Source: Salvator merianae (lineage: Eukaryota > Chordata > Lepidosauria > Squamata > Teiidae). From it: a stretch of DNA of 64,000 nucleotides. The position numbers were made by a program, and so were the translations under genes. The notes beneath the pieces are model-generated. The model was not told where the DNA came from. It did not search any database and worked only from the letters and a program-made list of their open reading frames with translations. The stretch is taken from contig QVOM02000034.1 of the NCBI GenBank assembly GCA_003586115.2, positions 144,688,637 through 144,752,636 on the forward strand, in the 5' to 3' direction. Below are positions 1-11,249 of this stretch, in pieces; position 1 is the stretch's first letter, and the number at the start of each line of letters is the position of its first letter.

Positions 1-2004
1 CAGAACTCTATTTTTATAAATGAGTTGTGGAAGGACAAGCCCCCTCTCACACATGCCTATTTTGAAGGGACCACCACCTTGGTAGGTTTCATAATTGTGT
101 TTTAAAACTACTATCTTATTGAATTCCATTGAACAACACATTTGTAATACAAAAATACCGTTAGTAAACTGACCTGACATATAACACTCTGAAACAATTG
201 TAATTTGATACTATTCTGATACTTTATCAGATATTATCAAAATGATAATTTTTGCCTCCTTTCATAGACTGACAAAGTAAGACAGAAGAATCACAGTTTG
301 CTGTCAGCATTTCCACATTTAAGAAAATTTAATATCCACCTGATTTTCAACAATTCCTACTCAAGGATGCAATATTATCTTCTTGTTCAGCCCATCCCCA
401 AACCACAACATCAGCCTATTTTGAATAATCCCATGTCCATCAGGAAAGCTTTTCTGGTAATTTAGAAAACTGATATTGGAGTAGTATGAACAGAGTATTT
501 ATATTCTCCTTACTATTGGTACTTGTCTCAACCTAAACAAGAAGTGTTCAGAAATGAATATAAACTCTCACAACAAACATAATGCGTCTAATAGAGGAAC
601 TCTGGCTGCATTCCCATGATGGGGACAATGGTATCTGCTGGACCAGAGCTCTTGCTCCAGCCGTGCTGGTAGGAAGCATGGCATCCACAAGTTCCGTACC
701 TCTCACATGCACAAACTTCAAAACCAAGAAACCAAAGGTCTCTGGCTTAAAGCTACAGCATGACCCTATATTAAAATGCACAGCAAAGATAGCAATTTTC
801 CATGCACAATGAAAATACGTCCATATGGATTTAGGGGCAGATACTATAGGTCACCATGTCCATCTTAATGATGGCAGTCAGCACTTGATAGCAGCAAATG
901 CCCTCATGATCATTACTCCTACTCTGCAGGAATGTGATTTCCAAGGTTTCTTGCCTACCCTCTGAGATGGGCTGTATGCCTGAGGACTCTGCAAGCATGA
1001 TGGCACTATAGCCCGCGGGTCCTTACGAGGTACATATTTCACCCAGTGTGGATGCACCTTCTGACTAATAACTAAAAATATTTTAAGACATTTTGTGTAA
1101 TCATTCCTTTCTTCAAGTACAAGATAAAATGAAAATCAGGACACTAACAGAACACAAAAGAAATCAGAATTGCACTTATATTATGCTAAATAATAAACAG
1201 ACATGTACTGACATAATATATATATATATATATATATGCACTAAAGTTGCCCAATGTTGTTTCTAGGGAACATATATGCCCACTAAGGGCTTCTCTGGTA
1301 TAAATCCATAAAATTGACAGCTGGAGAATACTGTATATCTTCAGGTCACACTTGCTGACCAGTACACAAAATATTGCCTCTCTTTCTGTCTTTCTAAGTA
1401 GTCTCCTTTCCCTTCCTTTCCATGATTCATGGTAAGCATTTTGTGACTGTCGCCATACTCTTAATTCAGAATTTCCTATGTTTTGTCTCCTAATCGACAA
1501 GTTGTAGCAATGTTATATATGTGCTTTTGAAGGCAACATTAGCACAAGGAGAAAAAGGGATGACAGATTTTGATTATGCTCCTTTCCTTTGCAGCTTCAA
1601 TCATTGCCTTCCTCATTGTATCAGAACATTCACCAAACCTCCAGAATAAATTTGTGTGACTACAGGCAATGCTAGGGAAAGGAAGAATTGGTGAAAATCA
1701 CTTCACTAGTTTTTTCCTCTTGTAGAAACATGACTTGTGTTCACATTACATTATGTCAACGGAAAGTTCTTATAAAATGAAAACTGGTTGATTTGACCTA
1801 GGAAATTGATTCCCATCATTCAGCAACTAAGACCAAAGTCACATCTCTGTTCCTTGTCATCCCTGAAAATTTAAATAATAATTAAAAGTTTAATTTGATA
1901 GCTAAATTTATACATGTCTATGGATATATAACAAGAAGTGAACTCTATGTAGTGCAAGTCCAATATAGTGACTGTGCATACATTGGGCCAAGGCAACTGT
2001 GGGA
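1..2004. other. LRP1B intron, nothing recognised
   Basis: AT-rich sequence with no open frame that resembles a protein and no repeat family I can name. It holds a perfect TA run at about 1215-1237. The minus-strand frame across it is a by-product. Confidence 0.6.
1215..1237. repeat. (TA)n microsatellite
   Basis: Uninterrupted TA dinucleotides, about 11 units, within the intron downstream of the last LRP1B exon. Confidence 0.9.
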
Positions 2005-2465
2005 GGTAAGTGATACTTTTAATCAGAATTTCTCTTCACCTACTGCTTTCATGGGATTGTTGTGAGAGCAATATCTTTTCATTGAGAAAGTCAGAAGAAT
2101 TAAATTGGATAGAAATAGCCAGGGAGGAAATCCTCACATGTCTGTATAAACTAAATGTCAACAAATCATCAGGACCAGATGGCATTCATCTGAGAGTTTT
2201 TAAAGAACTCAAATGTGAAATTGGTGATCTTCCAGGAAAATATATATAATCATTCCCTAAGATCAGGCTCTGTGCTGAAGAATGAAGGATAGCAAATGTA
2301 ACACCAGTCTTCAAAAAGGGATTCAGAGGTAATCCAGGAAATTACAAACCAGACAGCTTAAAATTAGTTCCAGGTAACATGATGGAGGCCATTATTAAAG
2401 ATAAAATTAATTCACTTGTAGAGCAGGAAGCATTGCTATAGTAAAATCAATATTGCTTCTGCATG
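2005..2465 (+). mobile_element. CR1-type LINE fragment, reverse transcriptase start
   Basis: A frame at 2010-2249 contains KLNVNKSSGPDGIHLRVFKE, the conserved N-terminal block of CR1-clade reverse transcriptases. After a frame shift, downstream bases still read as VTPVFKKG-like and PGNYKP-like CR1 motifs (about 2300-2350), followed by the PG-M-E-I block near 2370. The copy is truncated at both ends and full of indels. It is an old, dead insertion in an LRP1B intron. Outer limits are approximate. Confidence 0.7.
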
Positions 2466-2935
2466 GGTAAATCATGGCCCTTTCCACACATGGAGGTAGA
2501 CCGGTCCATGGGGCATGCTAGGCTACTCCAATCTGCATGCTTGAGTAGTGTATCAGAACCCTCACCCCTGCTAGTATGGGCTCTGTGCACAGGATGGTAC
2601 TACGGAGCAGGATACAACATCAAAATCACTGCTTTACAAAACAGCATAAAAGCAGATTACTTCGATATATTGGTCCATGGACAGCAAATACACAGTACAC
2701 TGCTGTAGCCAATATGCCAAGCCCAGCACTCAGGGTGCTCAGCTGAAAAGGTCCTGGCCAGAAACTTCAAAAGCCAGGAATTTCATACCTGTCCTTCAAA
2801 ATTTGACTGGGTTGGGTTGTCTGCAATGCTGACAGCCTTTTGCATGGCTACCAGTAACCTGGCCCAGCATGGCATGGAATACCCTGTGCCATATGGAAAC
2901 AGACTATGAAGACAGCAAAGTTAGAAGTGACAAGG
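2466..2935. other. Unclassified intronic sequence
   Basis: GC is slightly higher than in the flanks. Phrases such as CCTTTCCACACATGG suggest a decayed short DNA transposon, but I found no paired ends. Confidence 0.3.
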
Positions 2936-4769
2936 GGTCACTAAAGAAAAACTCACCATAGGAACATGTAAATTGCAAGGTATGAAATAAGAGAAATGAG
3001 TAAAGAAGAAAATTGACCATTTGAATTTGGATATTTTGAGTGTGAGCATATTGAAGTGGATAGGCATTGGACTTTTCTTGTCAGAACAACATATATTATT
3101 CAGAAAATGAAAAGGTAAAGAGGATCAGTGTTGCCATGATAGCAAAGAACAAGATTGCCAGGACTGTAACTGATTATAAAGCAGTGAGTGACTGAATAAT
3201 TTCAGTCAGATTTCTGCAGCAACCTTTTAATATAACAATTATTCAAATTTATGCCCCAACAATGGAGACAGCAGAAGATATAATTGATAGGTTATATGAT
3301 CAGATTCAGAGTGAAATAGATAAGATGTAAGACCCTGTCAGAAGTCAAGTCACAAATAATCCACTTTTCTTTCATTTATTGAACAAAGCTTTATTCAAGA
3401 CTTAAGCAACCATGATACAAGGTAACTAATTTTGCTGTAAATAAATCTTAACACCAGCTATGAATATGGTCCTCCCCCCACTGCTGTGATCAAAACAGTA
3501 CCATTATCTCCCTTCTTGCCAGAGAAATTTTTTCCCGTTAACAAATGGCTGCTGGAAGATTCACACCTCTTCTTCCTCTCCCCCCACATTCTATCCAGGC
3601 CAGCCCCTTCTCACTTTTCACACTCTTCCAAAAACAGCCCAAAAATTTGCCTTATGGTTGTAATATATGTTCAGTTATATAAAGCATGCAGACTACATGA
3701 TGCTGAAGTACAATCATACCAATAACCCCATAACCCTTATGGCAGGCATATACAGGCCTGACATTGGACTTTTAGGCAGGATTTACTGCTGGTGATTGGA
3801 ATGCCAAGATGAGAAACAGTTGAAAGACAAAGACAGTCAGAACACATTCCCTTGACAGTAGGAATGGCAATGGGAAATGACTCATAGATTTTTGTGAATC
3901 CAATAACTTCTTTATAGCAAATATATTTTACAATCAACACAGGTGGTGGTTTTATACTTGGACATCATTAGATGGATTTTATAGGAATCAGAATGACTAC
4001 GACATTGGTAAGAATAGATGGAAGAGATATTTTCAGGCAGTGGAAACACAACCAGGAGCAGACTGTGGGACAGATCATGAACTCTTCATCTTAATAAAGT
4101 TAAAGAGGAATAGTAAAGCCACAGTGCTACCTAAAATTGATCTAGAAGATATTCCAACTAGCTTTAAAGCTTCTGTTAGGCATCATTTGAAACATTGAAT
4201 CTAACTGAGAGAACCAGATTAATTGTGGCTTGAAACTAAAAAGATAATGAAGGAGGAGTCTGGGATCTAAAGCAGGTGAAACCTCAAAGAAAGGCAAAAT
4301 GAATGTCAATTGACCCAGAAGAAATAGTATTCAGGAGAAGAATGGGGAAATATCAGGTGAGCAGAAAGCATGTGAAGGAATTAAATAGAAAATTTCACAG
4401 ATCCATTAGAAGAAATGAGGAACAGCACTATAATACATCTGCAAAGAAATGGAGAAGAGGCTAGAAGAGGCAGAAATAGATCTGCATTTTAAAAGATTGG
4501 ACAGCTGAAGAGAAAATTTCACCCTCAGATTGTTCTTCTTAAAGATGCAGCTGGACAGATGATAAATGATGGTGACAAAATCAGGAACCAATGATTATGG
4601 AATCTGGAGTTAGATCTGCATTGAAGTCTCTGGTGGCAAAGAACGCTGCAGGAATTAATGGAATTTCAATAAAAGTCTTACAGGCAGTGGAGGAAGAATC
4701 AGTAAAAATGCTAACCAGTATTAGTCAGCAAGTTTGGAAAACCATTCAGTGGCCAATGGATTGGAAAAG

Positions 4770-5776
4770 GTCAATTGTAGGGGTGTGCACGAAGCTTCGT
4801 GGCATTCGATTTTCGATCGAATTTCGTGATTCCGTGCCCTTCGCATCGAATGCGAAGGGCACCAGAAATCACAAATGCGAATTGCGAAGGTCCCTCAATT
4901 TTTCGAAGTATTTCGGGACCTTCGCAATTTGCCAAAGTCTCACCTCTCTAGGCTGTCAGCGCTGGTGCTGACAGCCTAGGGTGAATCAGCCAGCCAGCAG
5001 CGAGTGGAAGTGCAGAAAATTCAATGGAAGGGAGATTCCCTTCCCGTTGATTTTCCTTCTCTTCCCCTCACTGACTCACCCCCCCAGGCTGTCAGCGCGA
5101 GCGCTGACAGCCTAGGGTAAATGAGGCAGCCAGCAGCCATCGGAAACAGAGCAATCAAGGCGAACGGAAGACCTTTGCCTTGATTTTTCTGCTTCCGATG
5201 GCGCTCGCCTCTCTCTCATCCCCCCCCCCCCAGTCTTTAATAGGACAGCCAAAATTCGGCGGGAGTGAGAGAGAGCACTGCGCCATCGGAAGCAGATAAA
5301 TCAAGGCGAACGGAAGACCTTTTTGCCTTGATTTCTCTGCTTCCGATGGCGCTCGCCTCTCTCTCATCCCCCCCCCCCAGTCTGTCATCAGACTGACAGA
5401 CTGCGGCGGGAGTGAGAGAGAGCGCTGCGCCATCGGAAGCAGATAAATCAAGGCGAACGGAAGACCTTTTTGCCTTGATTTCTCTGCTTCCGATGGCGCT
5501 CGCCTCTCTCTCATCCCCCCCCAGCCTGTCATTACACTGACAGACTGGGGGGGGGAATGAGAGAGAGGCGAGCGCCATCCGAAGCAGAGAAATTAAGGCA
5601 AAGCTCTTCCCTTCGCCTTGATTTATCTGCTTCCGTTCGCGGCGAAGATTTTCGCCGCAAAAACGAAGGGCTTCATTTTCGTGCGTATTTTTTCGCACGA
5701 AAATGAAGCCTAGGAGCTTCGCAGTCCTGCGAAGCGAAAAGGGAAAAGTGCCTTCGTGCACATCCCTAGTCAATTG
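4770..5776 (+). mobile_element. CpG-rich hAT-like MITE, copy 1, inserted in BovB
   Basis: The element occupies 4778-5768, starting TAGGGGTGTGCACGAAGC and ending GTGCACATCCCTA. It is flanked by a perfect 8-bp direct repeat GTCAATTG (4770-4777 and 5769-5776). Reading across the target restores the BovB frame region after DWKRS, so this insertion is younger than the BovB copy. Inside are TTCG/CGAA-dense arms, hairpins at 4948-4979 and 5086-5113 (arms CTGTCAGCGC and its complement), and a tandem array at 5160-5570. There is no transposase, so it is non-autonomous. An 8-bp duplication is typical of hAT; family assignment beyond that is inference. Confidence 0.85.
5160..5570. repeat. Tandem array of self-complementary units inside the MITE
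   Basis: About three and a half copies of a unit near 125-140 bases. Each has CGCCATCGGAAGCAGA and its inverse (TCTGCTTCCGATGGCG) around an AAGGCGAACGGAAGACCTTT loop, then a run of 7-10 C. Every unit can therefore fold on itself. Long open frames on the minus strand here (repeated RERRAPSEAEKSRQKGLPFA) are by-products of the repeats and not genes. Confidence 0.8.
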
Positions 5777-6931
5777 ATGTACTGATAACCAAGAAAGGGA
5801 ATCTGACAGATTGTTCCAATTACTGTACTATCTCTCTTATGTCACATTCTAGGAATGTTATGTCAAAATCATTCAAAATAGATTACTACCTTACATAGAA
5901 AGAGAACTACCAGACACATAGGCAGGTGTTAGGAGACGTGGTATCATTGCTATTGTAAAATGGATTATGGAAAACAATGAAATAAGAAGAAATGTGTATG
6001 TATTTCATCAATTGCAGGAAAGCTTTTAACTATGTTGATCATTTTAAAGATGAATGTTTCGAAGATGGTGGGCATTCTGGAAAACCTGACTCTATTGGCG
6101 AAGAGCCTGTGTCCTTAATGAGAGGCAACACTCAAAACAGAGCATGGACAGACAGATTAGTAAGGGATTATGACAAGAATGTCTCTCTAACCATACCTAT
6201 TTAATTTTTATAATCTGAAAAGAAGATAGGCATAGCTTTACAATAGGTGGGAGAAACATTAACATCCTGAGATAAGCAGATGATACCACTCTGCTAGCAG
6301 AAAAGGGCTTTACTAGCCAGAGTCAAAGAAGAGAGTGAGAATATGGGCTTAAACCTAAATCTTAAGAATATGAGATCATATTGACAGGGAAAATCACAAA
6401 TTTCCATCTAGAGGGTGAAATTTTAGGAAACAGTTGATGACCTTTAGTCTCCTGGAATCCATGACTAATCATGAGTATACCAGTTAAGAAGTACACTGAA
6501 GGATAGTACTGAGAAGAACAGCAATGACAAGTGTAGGGAAGATTTTAAAGTATCATGGCATCTCACTGAGCTCAAAGATCAGAATGGTTAGTGTCATGTT
6601 TTTAGTGCTGTGTTGTATGGATGTAAAAGATGGCTAGAAAGATCCAAAAAAGACTCAATATTCATTAGAAGCACAAATGATGAGGCTTAAACTGGCATAC
6701 TTTAGGCACATAATGAGAAGATCTAACTCCTTGGTAAACATGGTGATGCTTGGGAAAGCAGAAGGATGAAGAAGAAAAGGCTGGGCAGACAGCAGATATG
6801 TAGACTCAATTACAACATCAATGAAAACTTCCCTGGGAAACCTAAGGAAGATTGTAGAGGATCAGCCATTTGGAAGGAAGCCAGTTTGTATATTTGGTCG
6901 CCAAGAATCAGCAATGCCTAGATGGCATCAA

Positions 6932-7385
6932 GCAAGCAAGCAGGTTCAAAGGAGAGCTACCAAGATGGTGAATGGTCTACAAACCATGTCCTATGAGGAA
7001 CGGTTAAAGGAACTAGGAATGTTTAGCCTACAAAAAAGAAGACTGAGAGGGGACATGATAGCTGTCTACAAATACCTAAAGGGCTGTCACAGTGCAGAAG
7101 GATCAGACCTGTTCTCACTTGCACAAGGAAGGACTAGAAGCAACGGGATGAAACTGCAGGGGAAAAGATTCAGATTAGATGTTAGAAAAAATTTTATGAC
7201 AGTAAGAACGATTAACCAGTGGAATAGGTTGCCGCAGGAGGTGGTGAGTTCCCCTTCGATGGAGGTCTTCAAGCGGAGACTGGATGGCCATTTGTCGGGG
7301 ATGGTTTAGGTAATCCTGCATTGAGCAGGGGGTTGGACTTGATGATCCAGGAGGTCCCTTCCAACTCTATGTTTCTATGTTTCTA
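6932..7385 (+). mobile_element. CR1 LINE, 3' end
   Basis: The frame within 6821-7309 switches from BovB to CR1 near 6935. It then reads RRATKMVNGL, YEERLKELGMFSLQKRRLRG, RKNFMTVRTINQWNRLPQEV and FKRRLDGHLSG, the standard C-terminus of CR1 ORF2. It is followed by a 3' UTR with GGGGGTTGGACTTGATGATC and the CR1 tail of TTCTATG-like repeats at 7362-7385. The last 150 codons are intact, so this copy is relatively young. It ends about 50 bases from the donor side of the last LRP1B exon. Confidence 0.92.
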
Positions 7386-7414
7386 AGCAAGCTGTTTCGT
7401 GCAAATATTCATTA

Positions 7415-7591
<177 letters not shown>

Positions 7592-7916
7592 TCATGGAAG
7601 AAAGAATGACAACGGGTTGGATCCAGATATGTTCTTCTGTAAAGAAAAAATCTGCTTCTGTTTGTGAAACACTGACCTTCTATTTTCCTAGTGTTTCCCC
7701 TTCCATTTCCTTTATTGTTCTAGAGGGCTCCTCAGCCCTCTGAGATGACTTTTCAAGATCACAGAGGGAAGGAGAAATTGATAAAATTACTTTCCCCTTT
7801 CATGACAACAGATACATCTAAATCCAACCCCAAAAGTAAAATACGTAACTATAAACAAATGTGTTTAATTCTTTGTCATGGATAAAGATTCAAATGATTT
7901 TACTTTTCCTAATTAC

Positions 7917-8066
7917 CTGGGCATTTTAATTCATCTGTATAATCTCCACAGTCATTGGATCCATCACATAGCCATTCTGGTAGTATACAAAGTGAAGTAA
8001 AATTACAACTAATAAACCCTGAAGATTTGACTCCAAGCTTATAGAAGTGAGTGCAATCTGTCTTAT
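7917..8066 (-). CDS. LRP1B: LRP1B exon: LDL-receptor class A module 4 of 5, long first loop
   Basis: Eighth exon, 150 bases, phase 1 to 1. It reads [33 protein letters not shown] and [16 protein letters not shown]. It has six cysteines with an unusually long first loop ([17 protein letters not shown]), a known peculiarity of this module in LRP1/LRP1B. NFT is a possible N-glycosylation site. The calcium-site Ser of SDE is Thr (YTDE). The acceptor is TTTTGTGTTCCTCAG and the donor is G|GTAATTAGG. The reading frame was chosen by phase continuity with exons 8301-8414 and 7435-7557. Confidence 0.94.
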
Positions 8067-8300
8067 CTGAGGAACACAAAATTTAATGAACATGTGTAAG
8101 AATATATTCTTTTAAATTAGGAGCTGAAATGTATTTAATAAAGGATCTTTAGCTTCCACAAACATTGCATTATGTTATCAACTGAATTAAATTATACAGA
8201 TAAATTTTAATCAGTCAAATACTAGCATATATCAAAATCAAATGTTTGGAGATTTAAAAAATAAAAGAATAAAGGAAAAATAAAAGATAGATATTCTTAC

Positions 8301-8414
8301 TGCAATTTTTTTCATCAGAAGCATCCGAACAATCAATAATCTGATTACATTGTGCTGATTTTGCAACGCAAGTTCCATCAGCACAGTGAAATTCTGCTGA
8401 AGTACATCCTGAAA
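8301..8414 (-). CDS. LRP1B: LRP1B exon: LDL-receptor class A module 3 of 5
   Basis: Seventh exon, 114 bases, phase 1 to 1. After the split Val codon it reads [16 protein letters not shown], then [18 protein letters not shown]. It has six cysteines and the SDE calcium site. The usual CDG before the fifth cysteine is CNQ, which is also how I recall this module in LRP1 and LRP1B, so it is an ancestral trait and not damage. The acceptor is CACTCCTTCTGTAG and the donor is A|GTAAGAATA. Only 234 bases of intron separate it from the next exon, the shortest intron in the window. Confidence 0.95.
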
Positions 8415-8419
8415 CTACA

Positions 8420-8860
8420 GAAGGAGTGAGCACATGTGGGAGAAAAAAATACACTTTATTAAGTTAATACTAAATATAATAATTGAAATATTTTGTTTAA
8501 GAATAAGAACAACCACATAAAACAAGGATTTTTTTTTTTAAAGATCTAATTAGTCTGCATAGACTGCAAACAACTATTCAAGTGACAGTTTACTTTCTTT
8601 TTTCCCATTTATTTCATAGCGTCTCCTTTAAAAAAAAAAAAAAGTTAATTTATATTTTATAGATTGTTCAGATTGTAACTGCATAATTGCTACTTTCTGC
8701 TTGGTAATATGTAAGTATTGCATAGTAGCTGATGTGGAAATTGTTTTCTGACAATATTTGAGATTGACACTGTATAGTTTAATTGTATATATTTATTTTT
8801 GTTAGTTTGGATGACAAGCCACTGAGTAGATTATGAAAAACTTAAGATAATGAAGATGAC
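8420..8860. other. LRP1B intron, AT-rich, nothing recognised
   Basis: Contains T and A runs near 8530 and 8631-8643 but no named element. Confidence 0.5.
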
Positions 8861-9059
8861 AATTTAAATCAAAATATATATGTTGAAATAGTGATGATAA
8901 AAAAGGAATCAACATGCTTCTCCAGAAACATGGTGCAATTTAAGATAATTAGGACTGAATTAAAAAGTAGTACATAAAAAGGGGGGGGGGATGAGTTGAG
9001 CTTTTATTTTCAAGGTAACTATAGTTACATTCTAATATAGTAATTAACTGGGATGTTGT

Positions 9060-10420
9060 GAAACAATGCTTGAAAGGTGTTTGTATATCCCATGATGTCT
9101 GGCTAAAAAGAAGTTAAAAAAGAAACTTAGGAAACTATCAGAACAAATTTTGACTCCTGAGACAGAACATTAAGAGTACTCATGAAAGGCTCTTAGACAA
9201 TTACAACACAAGAGAGCTGAACTTGATGTTATGGAAGTCAACAGAATAGAAGCTGAATACTATTTAAAGAATAAATATTTGAATATATGAGAAACCTGAC
9301 TAACATAGAAAGCAATAGTTAGATACTGGCAATTTTTAAAATTCACAGATATTCAGAAGGATACATTACGTTCTCAATAACTTCTGAGGATGTGGGATAA
9401 TGTATAAATTCTCTGGAGAGGATTGAATTCCTAGAACTCTATGGTTTTCTGCAGTATTTTTTTTATGAACAGTCTTTAATGATACTGATTCCTTATCTTA
9501 TTAAGTTATACAATTACATATTTACAAAGGGACAAATTCTGGACTCCTGGAAGGATTCACAAATTATAACTATATTAAAGCAAAATAAAAGGCATGGGTT
9601 ACTGGAGTCTTTAAGGCCTATATTCTTTATCAAACAAGACTATTTTTTTGTTGTTGAATTCTGGCCAAGAAATTGGTTAGTGTGGTCCCTAGTATAGTGG
9701 CAAAGGATCAATATGGATTTATCAAAATAGGTCAATTACTTACCCTATCTGAATTACTTTAAATATAGTACATGATACTAATGTTATTTATTTATTTTTT
9801 TAAAAAGAGCCTAGCACTTTCTGCAATAGACCTGCTAAAAGGCCTTTGATTCAGTATCTCACTAACACCTATTTGAAATTCTGGATTATATCAGAGTTGG
9901 TCAAATAATGTTCACAGTACTTGTTCTGCTAGGGCCTTTTCCACTATTAATTCAGGAAACTATGAGTTATTTGAATCACGTGGAGGACATAGACAGGGAT
10001 GAACTTTATCTCCATTATTAGTTACATTAGTTACAAATTCATTGGCAGGTAGACTTAGAAATAATGTCAAAAATAAGGGATATGCATTTGGTAAGGAATC
10101 TATACTAATACATTTTTCACAGATAAGATCTTACTAACTTCAAGAAGTTAGTAAAGAATAATGAAAAAAAGTTTCAAGCTTTTAAAGAGATATCCAGGTT
10201 AGAAGTAAATAATTCCAAACTGGAAGTATTGCTAAGAAATGTAAATTCCAATACCCATTTGTAGGTTAAAAAGCATAGTAAATTTTTGATTACAACAAAA
10301 TATTTGAAGCATTGGGGCATCAAAATCTACAAAGTCAGCGATCAATCATTGCAATATAATCATAAATTATTGATAAGTGTAATCAGGAAAGACATTGGAT
10401 TTAGCTGATTATAAAATTGT
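9060..10420 (+). mobile_element. L1-clade LINE ORF2 fragment, degenerate
   Basis: A frame at 9479-9697 reads KGQILDSWKDSQIITILKQ and then a shifted IKQDY, which is the L1 RT region before the catalytic core. Further on, out of frame, are QYGFIK-like (about 9710), KAFDSV-like (about 9840) and the RQGCPLSPLL-like block (about 9990-10020). The order and spacing are those of L1 and match the better-preserved copy at 52866-55590. The upstream part from about 9060 is probably the same element. Many indels make it inactive. Confidence 0.7.
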
Positions 10421-10535
10421 GATCGGAATTCTGACTGCATGGTCATTTGCCTGCAGCACACAAAGGTTGTAGACACCACTGTCCATTTGTCCACTGTGCT
10501 GCTATTTTTGTCATTTTCACACAGGCAGCCATTCA

Positions 10536-10754
10536 TTACAGACTCTAGACTGTCAGCACGCGCGCTGACAGCCTAGGGGGATGAGACAGAGGCAAATTGC
10601 GAAGGTCCCGAAATGCATCGAAAGTTGAGGGACCTTCGCAATTCGCATTTCGTGATCTTTGTTTCCCTTCGCATTCAATGCGAAGGGAACCAAATCACGA
10701 AATTCGTCGAAAATCCGAGTGGCACGAAACTTCGTGCACACCCCTATTACAGAC
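10536..10754 (+). mobile_element. CpG-rich hAT-like MITE, truncated copy
   Basis: The right end (to 10746) is the standard ACGAAACTTCGTGCACACCCCTA. It is preceded by the shared block CAAATTGCGAAGGTCCCGAA and a CTGTCAGC hairpin at 10545-10577. The left terminal repeat is absent: the element body starts directly in the hairpin at about 10544. An 8-bp repeat TTACAGAC nevertheless lies on both sides (10536-10543, 10747-10754), so a complete insertion was probably followed by loss of the left part. Same subfamily as the right half of the copy at 38039-38843. Confidence 0.8.
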
Positions 10755-10799
10755 TCTGTCTTTACCCTATGTTGTTTTTGAATTCCATGTATGCTGATA

Positions 10800-11240
10800 G
10801 CACTAAGCTATGAAGTACAAGAGGGTTAAGGGAGCTCAAGGCTATTGTGGTCTGAATGTGGTTTGCATTGTAGAAATCAGGCAGGAAAGTTTGCGGGATA
10901 TATACACTGGGCAGAACTGTATTTTTTTTGTGATTTTTTATCAATAAAAGCTTGCTAGCGTAACTAAGCTGTCTCTGCTTGGGTTCCAGTTCTAAGGTCT
11001 GGGAAGTGATGTTGGCAATCACACAGTATCTAGATTGGCTTGAAGACTGTGTTGGAGGAGGAGCCAGTGGTGAGGGCACATGTTGATATCAGTGATATTT
11101 GGAAGGCTAAGTGGGGCAGGGGGTTCAGGAAGCCAAAATTTGGTTGCTTGGAAGAAGATTAAAGTCGACTTCCAGGGGTGCACTCTCAGAAATGCTACCA
11201 GTTTCACGCACAGGATCAGATAAGTAGGCAAAGCTCAGGA
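10800..11240 (+). mobile_element. Possible LTR-type sequence
   Basis: A TATATA box (about 10897) lies 40-50 bases before AATAAA (about 10943), followed by a GTCTCTGCTTGGGTTCCAG stretch. This is the layout of a promoter and polyadenylation signal in a retroelement LTR. I could not define TG...CA ends or a target duplication and see no internal coding region, so this is a weak call. Confidence 0.22.
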
Positions 11241-11249
11241 GTCTCAATG

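Larger units (their letters stand above)
2940..6930 (+). mobile_element. RTE/BovB LINE, near full length but decayed and interrupted
   Basis: Broken pieces follow BovB order. Endonuclease: DILSVSIL-like at about 3010-3060, an IQIYAPTMET-like stretch at about 3240-3270, GDWN-like at 3790, and GADCGTDHEL-like at 4050-4085. Reverse transcriptase start: 4591-4770, with NAAGINGISIKVLQAVEEE and WKTIQWPMDWKRS. RT core: AFNYVDH-like at 6010 and the ADDTTLLAE-like catalytic block at 6280-6300. C-terminal tail: 6821-6925, with SLGNLRKIVEDQPFGRKPV. A stretch at about 3335-3765 does not fit BovB and may be another insertion. The element is split at the RT start by a DNA transposon (4778-5768). Known: BovB is an RTE-clade LINE that spread horizontally among squamates and ruminants. 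Confidence 0.85.

Noticed and set aside
5155..5773. Long overlapping minus-strand open frames with repeated peptide (RERRAPSEAEKSRQKG)
   Set aside because: The repetition comes from the tandem DNA units inside a MITE. Two frames encode different repeated peptides over the same DNA, and no splice or start context supports a gene.
10800..11240. A solo retroviral LTR
   Set aside because: TATA and AATAAA spacing fits, but no TG/CA ends, target duplication or internal sequence was found. Kept only as a weak feature.
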